From contig VDCT01000849.1 in the NCBI GenBank assembly GCA_009763385.1, positions 62,001-126,000 on the forward strand: a stretch of 64,000 nucleotides of DNA. The letters run 5' to 3'. This document shows, piece by piece, positions 47,217-57,923 of this stretch. The position numbers and the translations under genes were made by a program. The DNA is from Coix lacryma-jobi var. lacryma-jobi (Eukaryota; Streptophyta; Magnoliopsida; Poales; Poaceae). A model generated the notes under the pieces. It searched no databases. It was not told the origin of the DNA and saw only the letters and a program-made list of their open reading frames with translations. The stretch's first letter is position 1. Every line of letters begins with the position of its first letter.

Positions 47217-48560
47217 GATTCAACCGCACAAACCTCAAGTGAAGAAGATGAGAAGATAGCAACAATAGCATTTCAAAAGTCATCTCCTTCACCAAGACTA
47301 TTCAACAACTTGTCCGATGATGATGATTGCACACTCCCACACTGTCTCATGGCCAAGAAAGAGAAGGTGAAAAAGGATCACAATTCTAAACCTCTCTCCA
47401 CCTAGTGACATCTCTAGTAGTGAACTTAGTGATTCCTCTAGTGATGATGATTCTAGTGATGAAGAGATAAACATGATAACTAAAAGGTTGGACAAGAAAA
47501 CCAAACTCTTTATCACTAAACTAATGGAGGAACTAGAATGTGTACAAGCCGAGCTAGCAATAAGTGAGGATGCTCTCATCAAACAAGAGGACCTCTACAT
47601 TGCTTGCAAGGAAGTTCTTGCATTAGAGAGAAGTGAGTTGGACGTCTTGCACGAGGCCTTGGCCAAAGAGCAAGATGAACATGCTTCCCTAAAGAAGGCC
47701 CATATTGCACTCAAGGAAAAGTATTGTGGCTTAGATGAAAAGCACAAAGAACTTGAGTTGCCAATATTAATCTTCTTTGGGAAAGCAACTCAACTCTTCC
47801 TAAAGCAAATGTCACCCCTATTCCCTCCACTAGTGAAGGTTGTGGAAAATGCTATAATGTTGATTTTAAATATCTATTCCACTAACCTTGTGAACATGGA
47901 GGCATGAGAAAGGAGATAGCAAGATTGACAAATATCATTGCAAATGGTTGTGTCAAGTCTACCACAAGTGCTAATGAGAAGACTCAAGAAGAGCAAGCCA
48001 AGTTCAAGAATGGATGGCGTCCTTCCATAAAAGATGGTTGGGGCACGAAAAAGGAGCCAAGACTAATGGAAGAAGGACAGTGAATGGCTATGAGTGTGTG
48101 AGGTTTGAGAAGAAGGGTCAGATTGGTACAGTTCAGCTGCACAGACCGTGGCAGTGCCGCGCCGGAAAGGGCAGTGCCGGACCCCGGCAGTGCCTCCCCC
48201 AGGCCGGCAGTGCCGCGCCCCCAAGAAAGGGAAGGCTACCAGTTTGTCTTCTGCTCAGTCTCACACACAGCACAAGCAGGTACCAACCAAAGCAAGAATC
48301 TTCAGAAACCAAAGGAATCTATTTGGGGACCAAGAACAAGTTTGCACATCAACCCAAGATAGAAGCCCAAGGAAGAGCATGTCATCTTGTTACATTTTAG
48401 GACACAACAACAGTGGTAAAGTTGTTGCAAAGATGTTGGTGATACAAGGGGACAACCGACAAGTTGCATTTGGGTTCTAAGATACTTGTGACTAACTTGC
48501 AAGGCCCCAATATCAATTGGGGACCTAAACCTAGGAACTAAACTTGTCTTGCAGGCATAC
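47217..48560 (+). pseudogene. Gag C-terminal section and spacer to protease
   Basis: An acidic section (SSSDDDSSDEEINM-like) near 47440 leads into an open piece at 47473-47907, a coiled-coil stretch with KTKLFITKLMEELECVQAEL and HASLKKAHIALKEKY, matching the position of the coiled coil in the other SIRE gag. An island of four GGCAGTGCC words interrupts the reading near 48147-48222, after which no domain is recognised until the protease. Confidence 0.6.
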
Positions 48561-51500
48561 TCCTCCGGTGGATCAAGTTGGGTGCTTGATAGCGGATGTA
48601 CAAATCATATGACCGGAGAAAGTAGTATGTTCTCATCATATTCCCCAACTTCAAATGTAAGCGAAAACATCATTTCGGTGATAACTCCAAGGGGGATGTG
48701 TTAGGTCTTGTGTAAAGTTGCTATTACACTTGAGCATTCAATTACTAATGTCTTACATGTCGATTCGTTGAGTTACAACTTGCTATCCGTTTCACAATTA
48801 TGTGGAATGGGTTTCAATTGTCTTCTTTACGGATGAGGGTGTGGAAGTCTTTAGAAGGGAGGATTCCTCTATTGTTTACGGGTCGTTTGAAAGGGAAGCT
48901 TTACTTAGTTGATTTCAACAAAAGTGAGCCAAACTGAGACTTGTTTAGGCAAATCCTAGCATGGGTTGGTTATGGCATCGCCGACTAGCTCATGTTGGGA
49001 TGAGGAACTTGGCCAAACCTTCAAAAGGACAACCACATCCTAGGACTAACCAATGTTGATTTTGAGAAAGACAAAGTATGTGGAGCTTGCCAAGCCGGAA
49101 AACATGTAGGCGTACCGCACCCACCAAAGAGCTACGACCTACTACTCATCCATTGGAGTTGATCCACATGGACCTCTTTGGACCGGTTGCCTACCTTAGC
49201 ATCGACGGTAACAAACATGGTCTTGTTATTGTTGATGATTTTCTCGTTTCACTTGGGTATTCTTTATGCATGACAAAAGTGTAGTGCAAGAGAAGGTGAA
49301 GATGTTCGTACACGAAGAGCTCAAAGGGAATTCGGTTTCAACATCAAGAAAGTTCGTAGTGACAACGGAACCGAATTTCGAAAACACCCAAGTGGATGAG
49401 TTTCTTGATGAAGAGGGCATCAAGCATGAATTTTCAGTTCCATACACCCTCAAAAAAATGTGTGGTGGAGAGGAAGAATAGAACACTCATTGACATGGCA
49501 AGGACGATGCTAGATGAGTACAAGACGCCGGACATCTTTTGGGCCGAAGCCGTCAATACCGCTTGCCATGCAATCAACCGCCTCTACCTCCACAAGAGAA
49601 GAAAGAAGACCTCCTATGAGCTGCTCACCGGTAACAAACCAAAGGTGTCGTACTTTAGAGTATTTGGGTGCAAATGTTTCATATTGAACAAGAAACCCAA
49701 AGCCTCTAAGTTCGCATCCAAGGTTGATGAAGGTTTTCTTCTCGGTTATGGATCAAACGAGCATGCCTATCGTGTTTTCAACAAGGCCTCCGGCAAGGTT
49801 GAAATAGCGATAGACGTGACGTTTGATGAAACTAATGGCTCTCAAGTAGAGCAAGTTGATGAAGTTGTGTAAGGTAACGAGGAACCACCTTTGAAGCAAT
49901 CAAGCAATTAGCCATTGGTGATATTAGACCACAAGAACAGCAGGCTACTGGTCAGGATGGTTTTCAAGCTGAAACTCCTGCGTGGGACTGATATCGATAC
50001 AGTCCCCGCGCAGTGCCGGGTCCGACCCCGCAGTGCCGGGCGGGAAGCCCAGCAGTGCCGGGAACTCCAGGGCAGCCGCAGCCACTCACTTCATGGAGTG
50101 AACTACAACCCATCTTCGAGCAAGATGAAGAAGATGCTGAAGATGAAGCAGAACCCATAGATCATCCAAGGCTCAGCAAACTATTCAACGGGATCATCCC
50201 GTTGACAACATTCTTGGGGTCTTCGAAAGGGGGTAACGACACGCTCTCATTTGGCAAATTTCTGTCAATATTACTCGTTTGTCTCCTCTTTGGAACCTCT
50301 CAAGGTAGAAGAAGCACTGGAAGATCCAGATTGGGTGATGGCCCTGCAAGAGGAGCTCAACAACTTTGAGCGCAATCAAGTATGGTCACTTGTGGAAAGA
50401 CCAAATACCAATGTGATTGGCACTAAATGGGTCTTCCGCAACAAGCAAGATGAAGAAGGTGTGGTGACAAGGAACCAGGCAAGATTGGTAGCTCAAGGCT
50501 TCACTCAAGTAGAGGGCTTGGACTTTGAAGAAACATATGCACCGGTTGCAAGGCTTGAAGCCATTCGGATTCTTCTAGCCTATGCAGCCCATCACAATTC
50601 AAGCTACATCAAATGGATGTGAAGAGTGCATTCCTCAATGGCCCTATACAAGAGTTGGTGTATGTCGAGCAACCACCAGGCTTTGAAGATCCCAAGTTCC
50701 CCAACCACGTCTTCAAACTCCATAAGGCGCTCTATGGGCTTAAACAAGCACCTAGAGCATGGTATGAATGCCTTAAGGAATTCTTGCTCAAACAAGGCTT
50801 TGAAATAGGCAAAGCCGATCCTACTCTCTTCACTCATAAAGTCAATGGAGATATCTTTGTGTGCCAAATATATGTCGATGACATAATATTTGGTAGTACT
50901 AACAAATCCTTTTGTGATGAGTTTAGTAGGATCATGACTAAGAGATTTGAGATGTCTATGATGGGTGAGCTCAAGTTCTTCCTTGGTTTTCAAATCAAGC
51001 AATTAAAGGAAGGGACTTTTTCTTGCCAAACCAAGTACACCCATGATATGTTGAAGAAGTTTGACATGGTGAACGCCAAGCCTATCAAAACACCCATGCA
51101 AACCAATGGACATCTTGATCTCAATGTGGAAGGGAAAGCCGTGGGACATCAAGGTATATCGCTCCATGATCGGTTCTCTTCTTTACTTATGCGCATCTAG
51201 GCCCGATATTATGCTTAGTGGTGCATGTGTGCTAGATTTCAAGCTAACCGAAAGAGTGTCACCTAGTGGCCGTTAAGAGAATTTTGAGATATCTAGTTCA
51301 CACACCAAACCTTGGCTTGTGGTATCCTAAGGGCTCCAAGTTCGACTCACTTGGCTATTCGGATTCCGATTATGCTGGTTGTAAAGTAGATCGAAAAAGC
51401 ACTTCGGGGACATGTCAATTCCTTGGATGCTCTCTTAGTGTCTTGGGGTTCTAAAAAGCAAAATTGTGTAGCCCTATCCACAGCCGAGGCCGAGTATGTT

Positions 51501-51826
51501 GCTGCAGGTGCATGTTGTGCGCAACTACTTTGGATGAGGCAAACCCTTCGTGACTTCAGATGTAACTTTACTCATATCCCACTCTTGTGTGACAATGAAA
51601 GTGCCATAAAACTTGCAAACAACCCAGTGAGTCACTCAAGAACCAAACATATAGACATCCGACATCACTCTTCTTGAGAGATCATGAAATCAAAGGAGAT
51701 ATCGCCATTAGACATGTGAGCACCGACAAACAACTAGCCGATATCTTCACTAAGCCTCTAGATGAGTCAAGGTTTTGTGCCTTAAGGAGTGAACTAAATA
51801 TACTTGACTCTCGTAACGTGGTTTGA
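48561..51826 (+). pseudogene. Copia pol: protease, integrase, RT, RNase H; frameshifted
   Basis: Order of visible motifs: protease SSWVLDSGCTNHMTG (about 48570), pre-integrase WLWHRRLAHVGM (about 48965) and integrase LIHMDLFGP (about 49160). The integrase continues with VVERKNRTLIDMARTMLDEY (49460) and its C-terminal YFRVFGCKCFILNK (49650). Reverse transcriptase follows: VIGTKWVFRNK (50410), MDVKSAFLNG (50613), YGLKQAPRAWY (50735) and the catalytic YVDD at 50871-50882. RNase H has SDSDYAGCKVDRKSTSG (51360), ALSTAEAEY (51470) and a stop at 51824-51826. Frame breaks occur in the integrase, between integrase and RT, at 50610, near 51150 and 51430. A GGCAGTGCC-type island lies between integrase and RT near 50007-50060. 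Confidence 0.9.
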
Positions 51827-52712
51827 AACCTAGCATGCTTGATTGATCAACTAGTTTGACCTAGGTAAAACCAATTTAAAAACTTTCATACATTGTGTTT
51901 CAAAACCTTTGTGAAAGAAACTTGCTTGGAATGACCATTGTTCTGATTGACTGATTGTCTCTGGTCATAACATGCAAGCAGTATGTGTCCACTCCAAGAA
52001 TGAGCTGTAGTAACTTAGAGAATAAATCTCTCTGCTGGTACTGTCCGGCAGTGCCGGGCCAGGCGCGGTAGTGCCGGGCCCCGGCAGTGCCGCGACAGGC
52101 GCAGTAGTGCCGCGACTTATCGATTCAGCTGAATCGGTTTGTTACCAATGGGCCAAGGGAAAACTTTCTTACTCTTACCCGATGGCCCCCCTCTCTCTCT
52201 CCGCTCATCCTTTCACCCAGCCCGTGAAAAACTCTCTCTTTTCACCTCTCTCTCGGGCGACTTGGAGGCGACCGCGACTCGCTCTCCACCGACGGTCCTC
52301 CCCGCAACTCCGGCCTCCGGTAGTGCTGCTCGGAGATCTCCTTCGGTGCTGCTCCCGTCGTCCTTTTCTCCAAGGGTCTCCTTCCTTCTCCTTCCTCTCA
52401 AGGTGAAGGTTCAAAATCCCAAACCCTAAGTTTTTCCTGATTTAAAATGCGCCATGGTATTGTATTTAGAGGTTGTAGAAGGGTTTGTAGATGATAGGGA
52501 AGTGGTAGAGATGATGGATGTGGTGTTCCTTGGCTCAGATCTGGCCTGCCTGCGCGGCAGTGCCGCGCCCAGGCAGTGCCGCTCCAGAGCGGCAGTGCCG
52601 GACCATGAGCAGGGGTTTGATCCAAGTAACACCTTATCCATCAAAATCTATCACCTCACTATAATCTATCAGCCCTTATGCAGTCTTCTAATTCGCAGTT
52701 TCTATGTTTTAG
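51827..52712. other. Spacer after pol with two palindrome islands
   Basis: About 890 bp without a domain. Islands of GGCAGTGCC/GGTAGTGCC words lie at 52045-52115 and 52552-52605. Between them is a C/T-rich stretch (52180-52400). Confidence 0.7.
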
Positions 52713-54271
52713 ATGTCAGGAGGAGGAGGAGATGAGAGAAGGGTCAAACAGAGGATGGACCGCTCAGGGGAGGAGCAAGCAGCCATCTCGTCGAGGTGGC
52801 TCTAGCTCCCAAGGTTATGTTTCAGCGAGCTGCAGATCCGGGATGAGGCTCGCCTGCAGATGCAAGGGCGACAGATAAGGGAAGACCTCTACCCCAACAC
52901 CCCAGAGCACTTGGCAGAGGTCAGCAGGGCGCACTTGCAGCCATACACAGAGGATGTGCAGGAGAGGCCTCCTCAGGACACCAGGAACAGGCAGCCGTGT
53001 CATACTATCACAGCAGTTCAGCTCGGTCAAGTCTCAGCGCCAACACAACCCATACAACCATCAAAATATGGGCATTGATTATAGGTTCTGGAACGAGTTC
53101 CATTCTGATTTCTATCGTTCAGTCCTATATGCCAAGAAGCAGAAGATACTGAATATGAAGTATGTTGATTGGGAGCATCTAGAGAGCAAGACTGACCGTG
53201 ACATCAACAGGGTGGTGGCTGCATGTAAGGCAAGAAACATGTATGATCTGATGGGATTTAGTTATAATTGGAACATCGAGATCGTCCATCAGTTCCATGC
53301 GACGCTGTATGTTGACAATGTGGTTGAGGAGATGCATTGGATGACCGAGGGTCATCACTACAAGGTCACTTATGAGACCTTTAGTAGGATCCTCGGTTTG
53401 GGCAGCGAGGATAGAGAGTATGATAACCTGCATGATGAGAGGACTTTGATAGATTCTGAGATTGCTTTCATATATGAGGACCCTCGGAAGGCAGATGGTT
53501 TGGTCAAGGGACTACAAGGTTTTTTTACATGTTGAACAACCTCTTCAGGCAAACTCTCAACCCAAAGAGTGGGTCCCATTCTAACTTGTATGGATATGGC
53601 AGGAACATGTTGGCTAGGATGGCCCCAGGGGTAATCGCTTTTCCATATCCAGCTTTATATGGACTGAGCTTCAGGTTGCAGCCGAGGATGCTGGAAGGCA
53701 GTTCTCTATGCCCCCTACATCATGTTTATGATTGAGATGGTTTTCGGCTATACCTTTGCTAAGGATGGGTTGCATGAGCCGTACCGTGCAGAGAAGAAGA
53801 GAGGAGCAGCAGCAGGGGCAGCAGCAGCTGACAGGCCAGAGAGCTCCCGCCCTTCCTATCCGAGGAAGAAGAAGAGCAAGCTGGCCAAATGGATCAAGGC
53901 CATCTTCTCTACTTGCACCTACGCAGCCCAGACAGCTCACCAGGCACTCGTTGAGCAGCGAGCAGAGCGAGAGCGGGCGGGACGTTCGCCGTTACCTCCA
54001 CCCCCTCCCCTCTCTCACCTCACTTCGACCTCTCCAGTCTCGACTCAGATGACATAGAACTCAGATGGAGATGAGGAGCAGGAGGAGATAGTGCCTGTGC
54101 CACCCCGTCGTTCTACACGTGCCTGCACGACCCGACCTGCTACACCATCACACGTTCCACTCACTGTTAGGGGAGGCCGTGGTAGAGTCCGACGACGACG
54201 ATGATGACGATGATGATGAGGAGGAGGAAGAAGAAGTTCCGTGGGACAAGATAGCTTCGGATGATGAGTGA
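52713..54271 (+). pseudogene. Extra ORF in envelope position (SIRE), frameshifted
   Basis: A start ATG at 52713 opens MSGGGDERRVKQRMDR. The best-preserved part is 53065-53535: MGIDYRFWNEFHSDFYRSVL, VDWEHLESKTDRDINRVV, then VHQFHATLYVDNVVEEMHWM and YKVTYETFSRILGLG. Such a domain occurs in extra ORFs of several plant retrotransposons (a 'putative plant transposon protein' domain, from memory). The C-terminal part includes PRKKKSKLAKWIKAIFSTCT and ends in a run of Asp and Glu followed by VPWDKIASDDE and a stop at 54269-54271. No clear signal peptide or membrane helix was seen, so 'envelope' describes position only. Frame breaks near 53040, 53535 and 53700 interrupt it. Confidence 0.65.
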
Positions 54272-54934
54272 GTGTTTGGACCTCTTCTCTTCTCTCTTCT
54301 CTCTTTTTGGTGACTTGTTGCCAAAGGGGGAGAATTAGGTGAAGAGAAGGGGGTACAACTTCTTTCTTTCTTTCATGTCCCCATCCTGTTAGTAGTTGTG
54401 AGTTGTGAGGGAGTTTGATTCGTTCAAAACTCTATGTTTGTAATATTACTCTATGGTACTAATTCTTAGGCTTGGATGTGGACATGTACTTTTACCTGCT
54501 ATATCTAGCCTGTGTTATCTTGTTTAGTTCTGTTATTGATTATGCTTTGTGGCTTTGTGTTAATTCCGCTGCGTTTGCTGTCTGTAGCCTCAGCGGCAGT
54601 GCCGCTCTAGGGCCGGCAGTGCCGGGCTCCGGCAGTGCCGCGCCCAGAGCGGCAGTGCCGCTCTGGCAGAAAGACAGCAAACATCTCTGATGTGCTTAAA
54701 CTGTCATTCGCATCACGTATTATTCTTGACACAGTTTAGTTGCACCCCACAAAGCTATTTGATGTGAAACTGAACCTATCTCTCACTTTTGAATATGTGA
54801 ATGTTGGCCTCTAATGCCAATTCGAGATTTCAGCTCTCATTCACACATTTTAGGGGGAGGTTTCACACCTAAGCTTCTAAATCTCAAGTATTGTACCCTT
54901 TTTGTAAGCTTCGATTGTGTTGTCATCAATCACC
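54272..54934. other. 3' spacer of the SIRE element
   Basis: About 660 bp with no ORF of note and one island of four GGCAGTGCC words at 54594-54663. Confidence 0.7.
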
Positions 54935-54948
54935 AAAAAGGGGGAGAT
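54935..54948 (+). other. Polypurine tract
   Basis: AAAAAGGGGGAGAT directly before the TG of the 3' LTR. Confidence 0.9.
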
Positions 54949-56217
54949 TGTAAGTGCAATCAAGCCCTAATTGTGGGTTTTGGTGATAATGACCACACAA
55001 TTGGAGAACTAATGAGATTCATGAAGTTGATAAGCAGGTTATGATAAGAAAGGATGGTGTATGTACGTTGGTGGACCCCCATACTACATTTCATCGGATC
55101 CGGACTCAAGTGATATATCAAGCTTTTTCATTTGAATTTGAGTTATAGGAATGTCGTACTATCAAGGGGAATGCAAATACATTGCTATGGCTGAATGACA
55201 TGTGCTCAAACCAACCCAAGCCATCCATGTTTCTAACCAAAGACAGCTGCACTGAATTCCAATCCAACCCTGTCTGATTGGTAGGCGCGGCAGTGCCGCT
55301 CTTGTCGCGGCAGTGCTGGGCCGCGGCACTGCCGGGCTTTCGGCCGGCACTGCCGTGACTTATTGTAACCGTTGGCAGGGAGGAGATATTTACTCCATCT
55401 CCCTGCCACCCCAACGGTTATCCACGACCATAACTCGTCACCTACCTCCAGACAAGCTTCTCTCTTCCCCTTGAAGGCTCTCAACTCCCCTCTCACCAAT
55501 CCTTCGATTTCCATTGATTCCAAGTGATTGAGAGGCTTAAACCTTCATCAAAGAGAAGCCCTAGCTGAGATCTACTTCCTAGAGCACTTGATTTGAGCCA
55601 TAGCCGGTGGATTTGCTTCTATTACTCTTGGGTTCTTGGAACCCTAGCCGGCTAGGCGTCACCCTAGAGCCTTGCCAACTTGTGTGGCGGCCTAGGGAGG
55701 TTTGTAATCGATTGTTCATCTAGTATTATTACCCTCACCTCAAGGATTTGGTTCCTTGACTTGAGAACGAGGTAGAGTTGCAAAGCTCATGACCTAAGTG
55801 GTCAACCTCAACAACGTGGAGGTAGGCAAGCCTTGGTGGCGAGCTGAACAACGGGATAAATCACTTGTCTCTTGTGCTTGCTTAGTTTCATTCTTCATAT
55901 TCATGAGCTTGTGATAGATTCTAGGGTTTGGCCCGATACTACTTTATTCCTCTTATTTGGCTTGGAGTAGTTGGTTCTGCTGGTTCATAGAACTTGTTGT
56001 AGCATTTCTATTCATATAGAATCAGTTAGTTGTGGCTGGATTTCGAATTGCAGCTTCTGGTCTCACACTGCGCGGCAGTACCGCGCTGGGGCCGGCAGTG
56101 CCGGGCAGCGGCAATGACGGGCACAGAGCGGTAGTGCCGGGCTTATCTAATTAAGTTTTGAGCTGTGATTTTTGACAGGCCTATTCACCCCCCCTCTAGG
56201 CCACACAGGTCCTTACA
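54949..56217 (+). repeat. 3' LTR of the 44-56 kb SIRE element
   Basis: 1,269 bp, nearly identical to 44344-45607 with a few single-base indels (for example ACACAATTGG against ACACATTGG). Palindrome islands lie at about 55286-55358 and 56070-56142. Confidence 0.93.
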
Positions 56218-56412
56218 AAGGCGCCGAAGCCGCGCGGGGCCAAATGCCAAGTCGGGAGGGACTCGCATATATGCCTAGTGAGCCCAGGAATTTGCCAAGT
56301 TGATAAAAATGCAAAGCCCAAATGCAAAACAGTTGGATAGGAGATTTTTCAACTTTTTGGCAAAAATATACAAATGCAAAGCCCAAATGCCAAACGGTTG
56401 GAGATGCTCTAA

Positions 56413-57070
56413 GGTTGTTTCTTATACCAAGATTATTTATAAGCTGCTATGCATATTTGAGAAGGTAATAAATTGCACCCTATTTTCATGTACTACTCAT
56501 GAATTTAAACCTCACAAAGGAAAAATAAGGTTCATCAAAGTGGAAAATTACAAAATAAGGAAATGTTAGCAAAGCTCTTCACTTCTAAGTGAAGAAAAGT
56601 TCGCTTGCTTGCTCTTCATCTGAGTGATTTTCAAGTAAATCGTTTTAGTTTTGATCTACAAGTCAAATTTGTTAACTTTGGTCAGGTTTATAGAAACTAG
56701 ATTCTTTAGTAGGTACTCCATAAAACTTGGTTAATGTTAGACAAATTTAACTTAGGACAAGACTAAAACAACTTATAGTTTGGAATGGAGGAAGTATACT
56801 ATAGACATAAAAAAGATACATGGAACTTTGTCAATGTTAGACAAATCTGACTTAGGACAAAACTAAAATGATTTATATATAGCTTGGAATGGGGAAAGTA
56901 TATTCTATAGACATATATAGAAATATGCATGAAAATGACCATAGGCTATTTAGTAGAAACTAGTATGACCAGATCAACATGCTCGGTCGTCCCACGACAA
57001 AAGACACATTTGCATCAAAATTGATTATTAACCTGAATTAGATAAGAACCATAGACACTACTCCTATGTA
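56413..57070. repeat. AT-rich DNA with a tandem duplication of about 100 bp
   Basis: Near 56725-56810 and 56825-56910 the words AATGTTAGACAAAT, GACTTAGGACAA, ACTAAAA, TTGGAATGG and TATAGACATA recur in order. The sequence resembles half of a Stowaway-type element. No gene is seen. Confidence 0.6.
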
Positions 57071-57302
57071 CTCCCTCCGTCCCTAAATAATTGTCGTTCT
57101 CGCTTCCTGAGAAACTACTTAAATTAAATATATATTTAAAAATATTAATATTTATGGTACATAATTAGTATCATTAGAAAGATCTTTTAATCTAGTTTTT
57201 AACAAATTTATTTGAAGATACAAATATTATCTGTATTTTCAACAAACGTAATCAAACTTGTGGCATGAACATAAAAACGACACTTAAAAGGGACGGAAGG
57301 AG
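57071..57302. mobile_element. Stowaway MITE
   Basis: CTCCCTCCGTCCCTAAATAA to AAAAGGGACGGAAGGAG, 232 bp, flanked by TA; close sister of 42171-42403. Confidence 0.9.
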
Positions 57303-57618
57303 TACGCTAATATCCATTGTAATCTAATATACTCCATTCCAAACCTAGAAGTAAGAGATTTCCATTCTAAAATACTACTACTACTAAGTACGATATTGAA
57401 TGAGTGTCATTGGATATATGTTATAAAATGTATTTCCATTATTTACCTTTTTTGATGTGGTAGATGTTATAAATTTAGTTAAACCTAGAAGGACGATTTG
57501 ACTTAGGAACAACTATACAGTACTAAGAGACAGAGAGAGCATGAAGTCCAGTGACAATCAATATCCAAGTTATAGCAATGAATAAAAGCTAGCACTGGCA
57601 TCAATATCCAGAGCTTTA

Positions 57619-57920
57619 GGGTGCGTTTGGGAGCGCTTCGTGGAGCTGATTCTAAGATAGAATCGCTCACTGGCTACCAAATGTTTTTTTAGTGAGAAAT
57701 GATTATTTCTTGATTTTGTGAAATGATTGTCTAAAATAAACTAAGAGACTGAGAGCTAAAAAAAGTAGCTTCTTCTGATAATTTGAAGTGATTCTCCTTC
57801 TGATTTTGAGAGTTTATACTAAAGAATTAAAGAGAATCACTTTCAACTACAAAATCACTTCATAAGAGAATCAGAAAGCACAACGGAAAAATCAGGGAGC
57901 ATGACTTTGCCAAAACGCCC
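57619..57920. mobile_element. Tourist-type (PIF/Harbinger) MITE
   Basis: The ends GGGTGCGTTTGGGAG and, complemented, GGGCGTTTTGGCAA form an imperfect inverted repeat; TTA flanks both ends (57616-57618, 57921-57923). It is 302 bp and non-coding. Interior words such as GAATCGCTCA and GAAGTGATTCTC are also in near-inverted arrangement. Confidence 0.8.
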
Positions 57921-57923
57921 TTA

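Larger units (their letters stand above)
44344..56217 (+). mobile_element. 11.9-kb SIRE-lineage Copia element with AAGGC duplication
   Basis: LTRs 44344-45607 and 54949-56217, primer-binding site, gag, pol, an additional ORF, and a polypurine tract occur in the canonical order. The 5-bp duplication AAGGC is present at 44339-44343 and 56218-56222, so the insertion is intact at both ends. The two LTRs are almost identical by eye, with a few single-base indels, so the insertion is young. The coding region has at least eight frame breaks. It differs from the 15.7-25.7 kb element in LTR sequence, in the GGCAGTGCC islands, and in having the third ORF. Confidence 0.93.
44165..56409. mobile_element. 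PIF/Harbinger (Tourist-type) MITE split by the SIRE element
   Basis: Left end GAGCATCTCCAACCGTTTG and right end CAAACGGTTGGAGATGCTC are perfect inverted repeats, flanked by TAA at 44162-44164 and 56410-56412. The MITE itself is 44165-44343 plus 56223-56409, 366 bp. A second inner inverted word (TCTCCAACCGTTTTGCAT and its partner) repeats the terminal sequence. The centre is GC-rich. The SIRE element lies inside with its own duplication. Confidence 0.88.

Noticed and set aside
52713..54271. Viral envelope gene
   Set aside because: Only its position after pol suggests this; no signal peptide or membrane helix is visible, so it is called an extra ORF.
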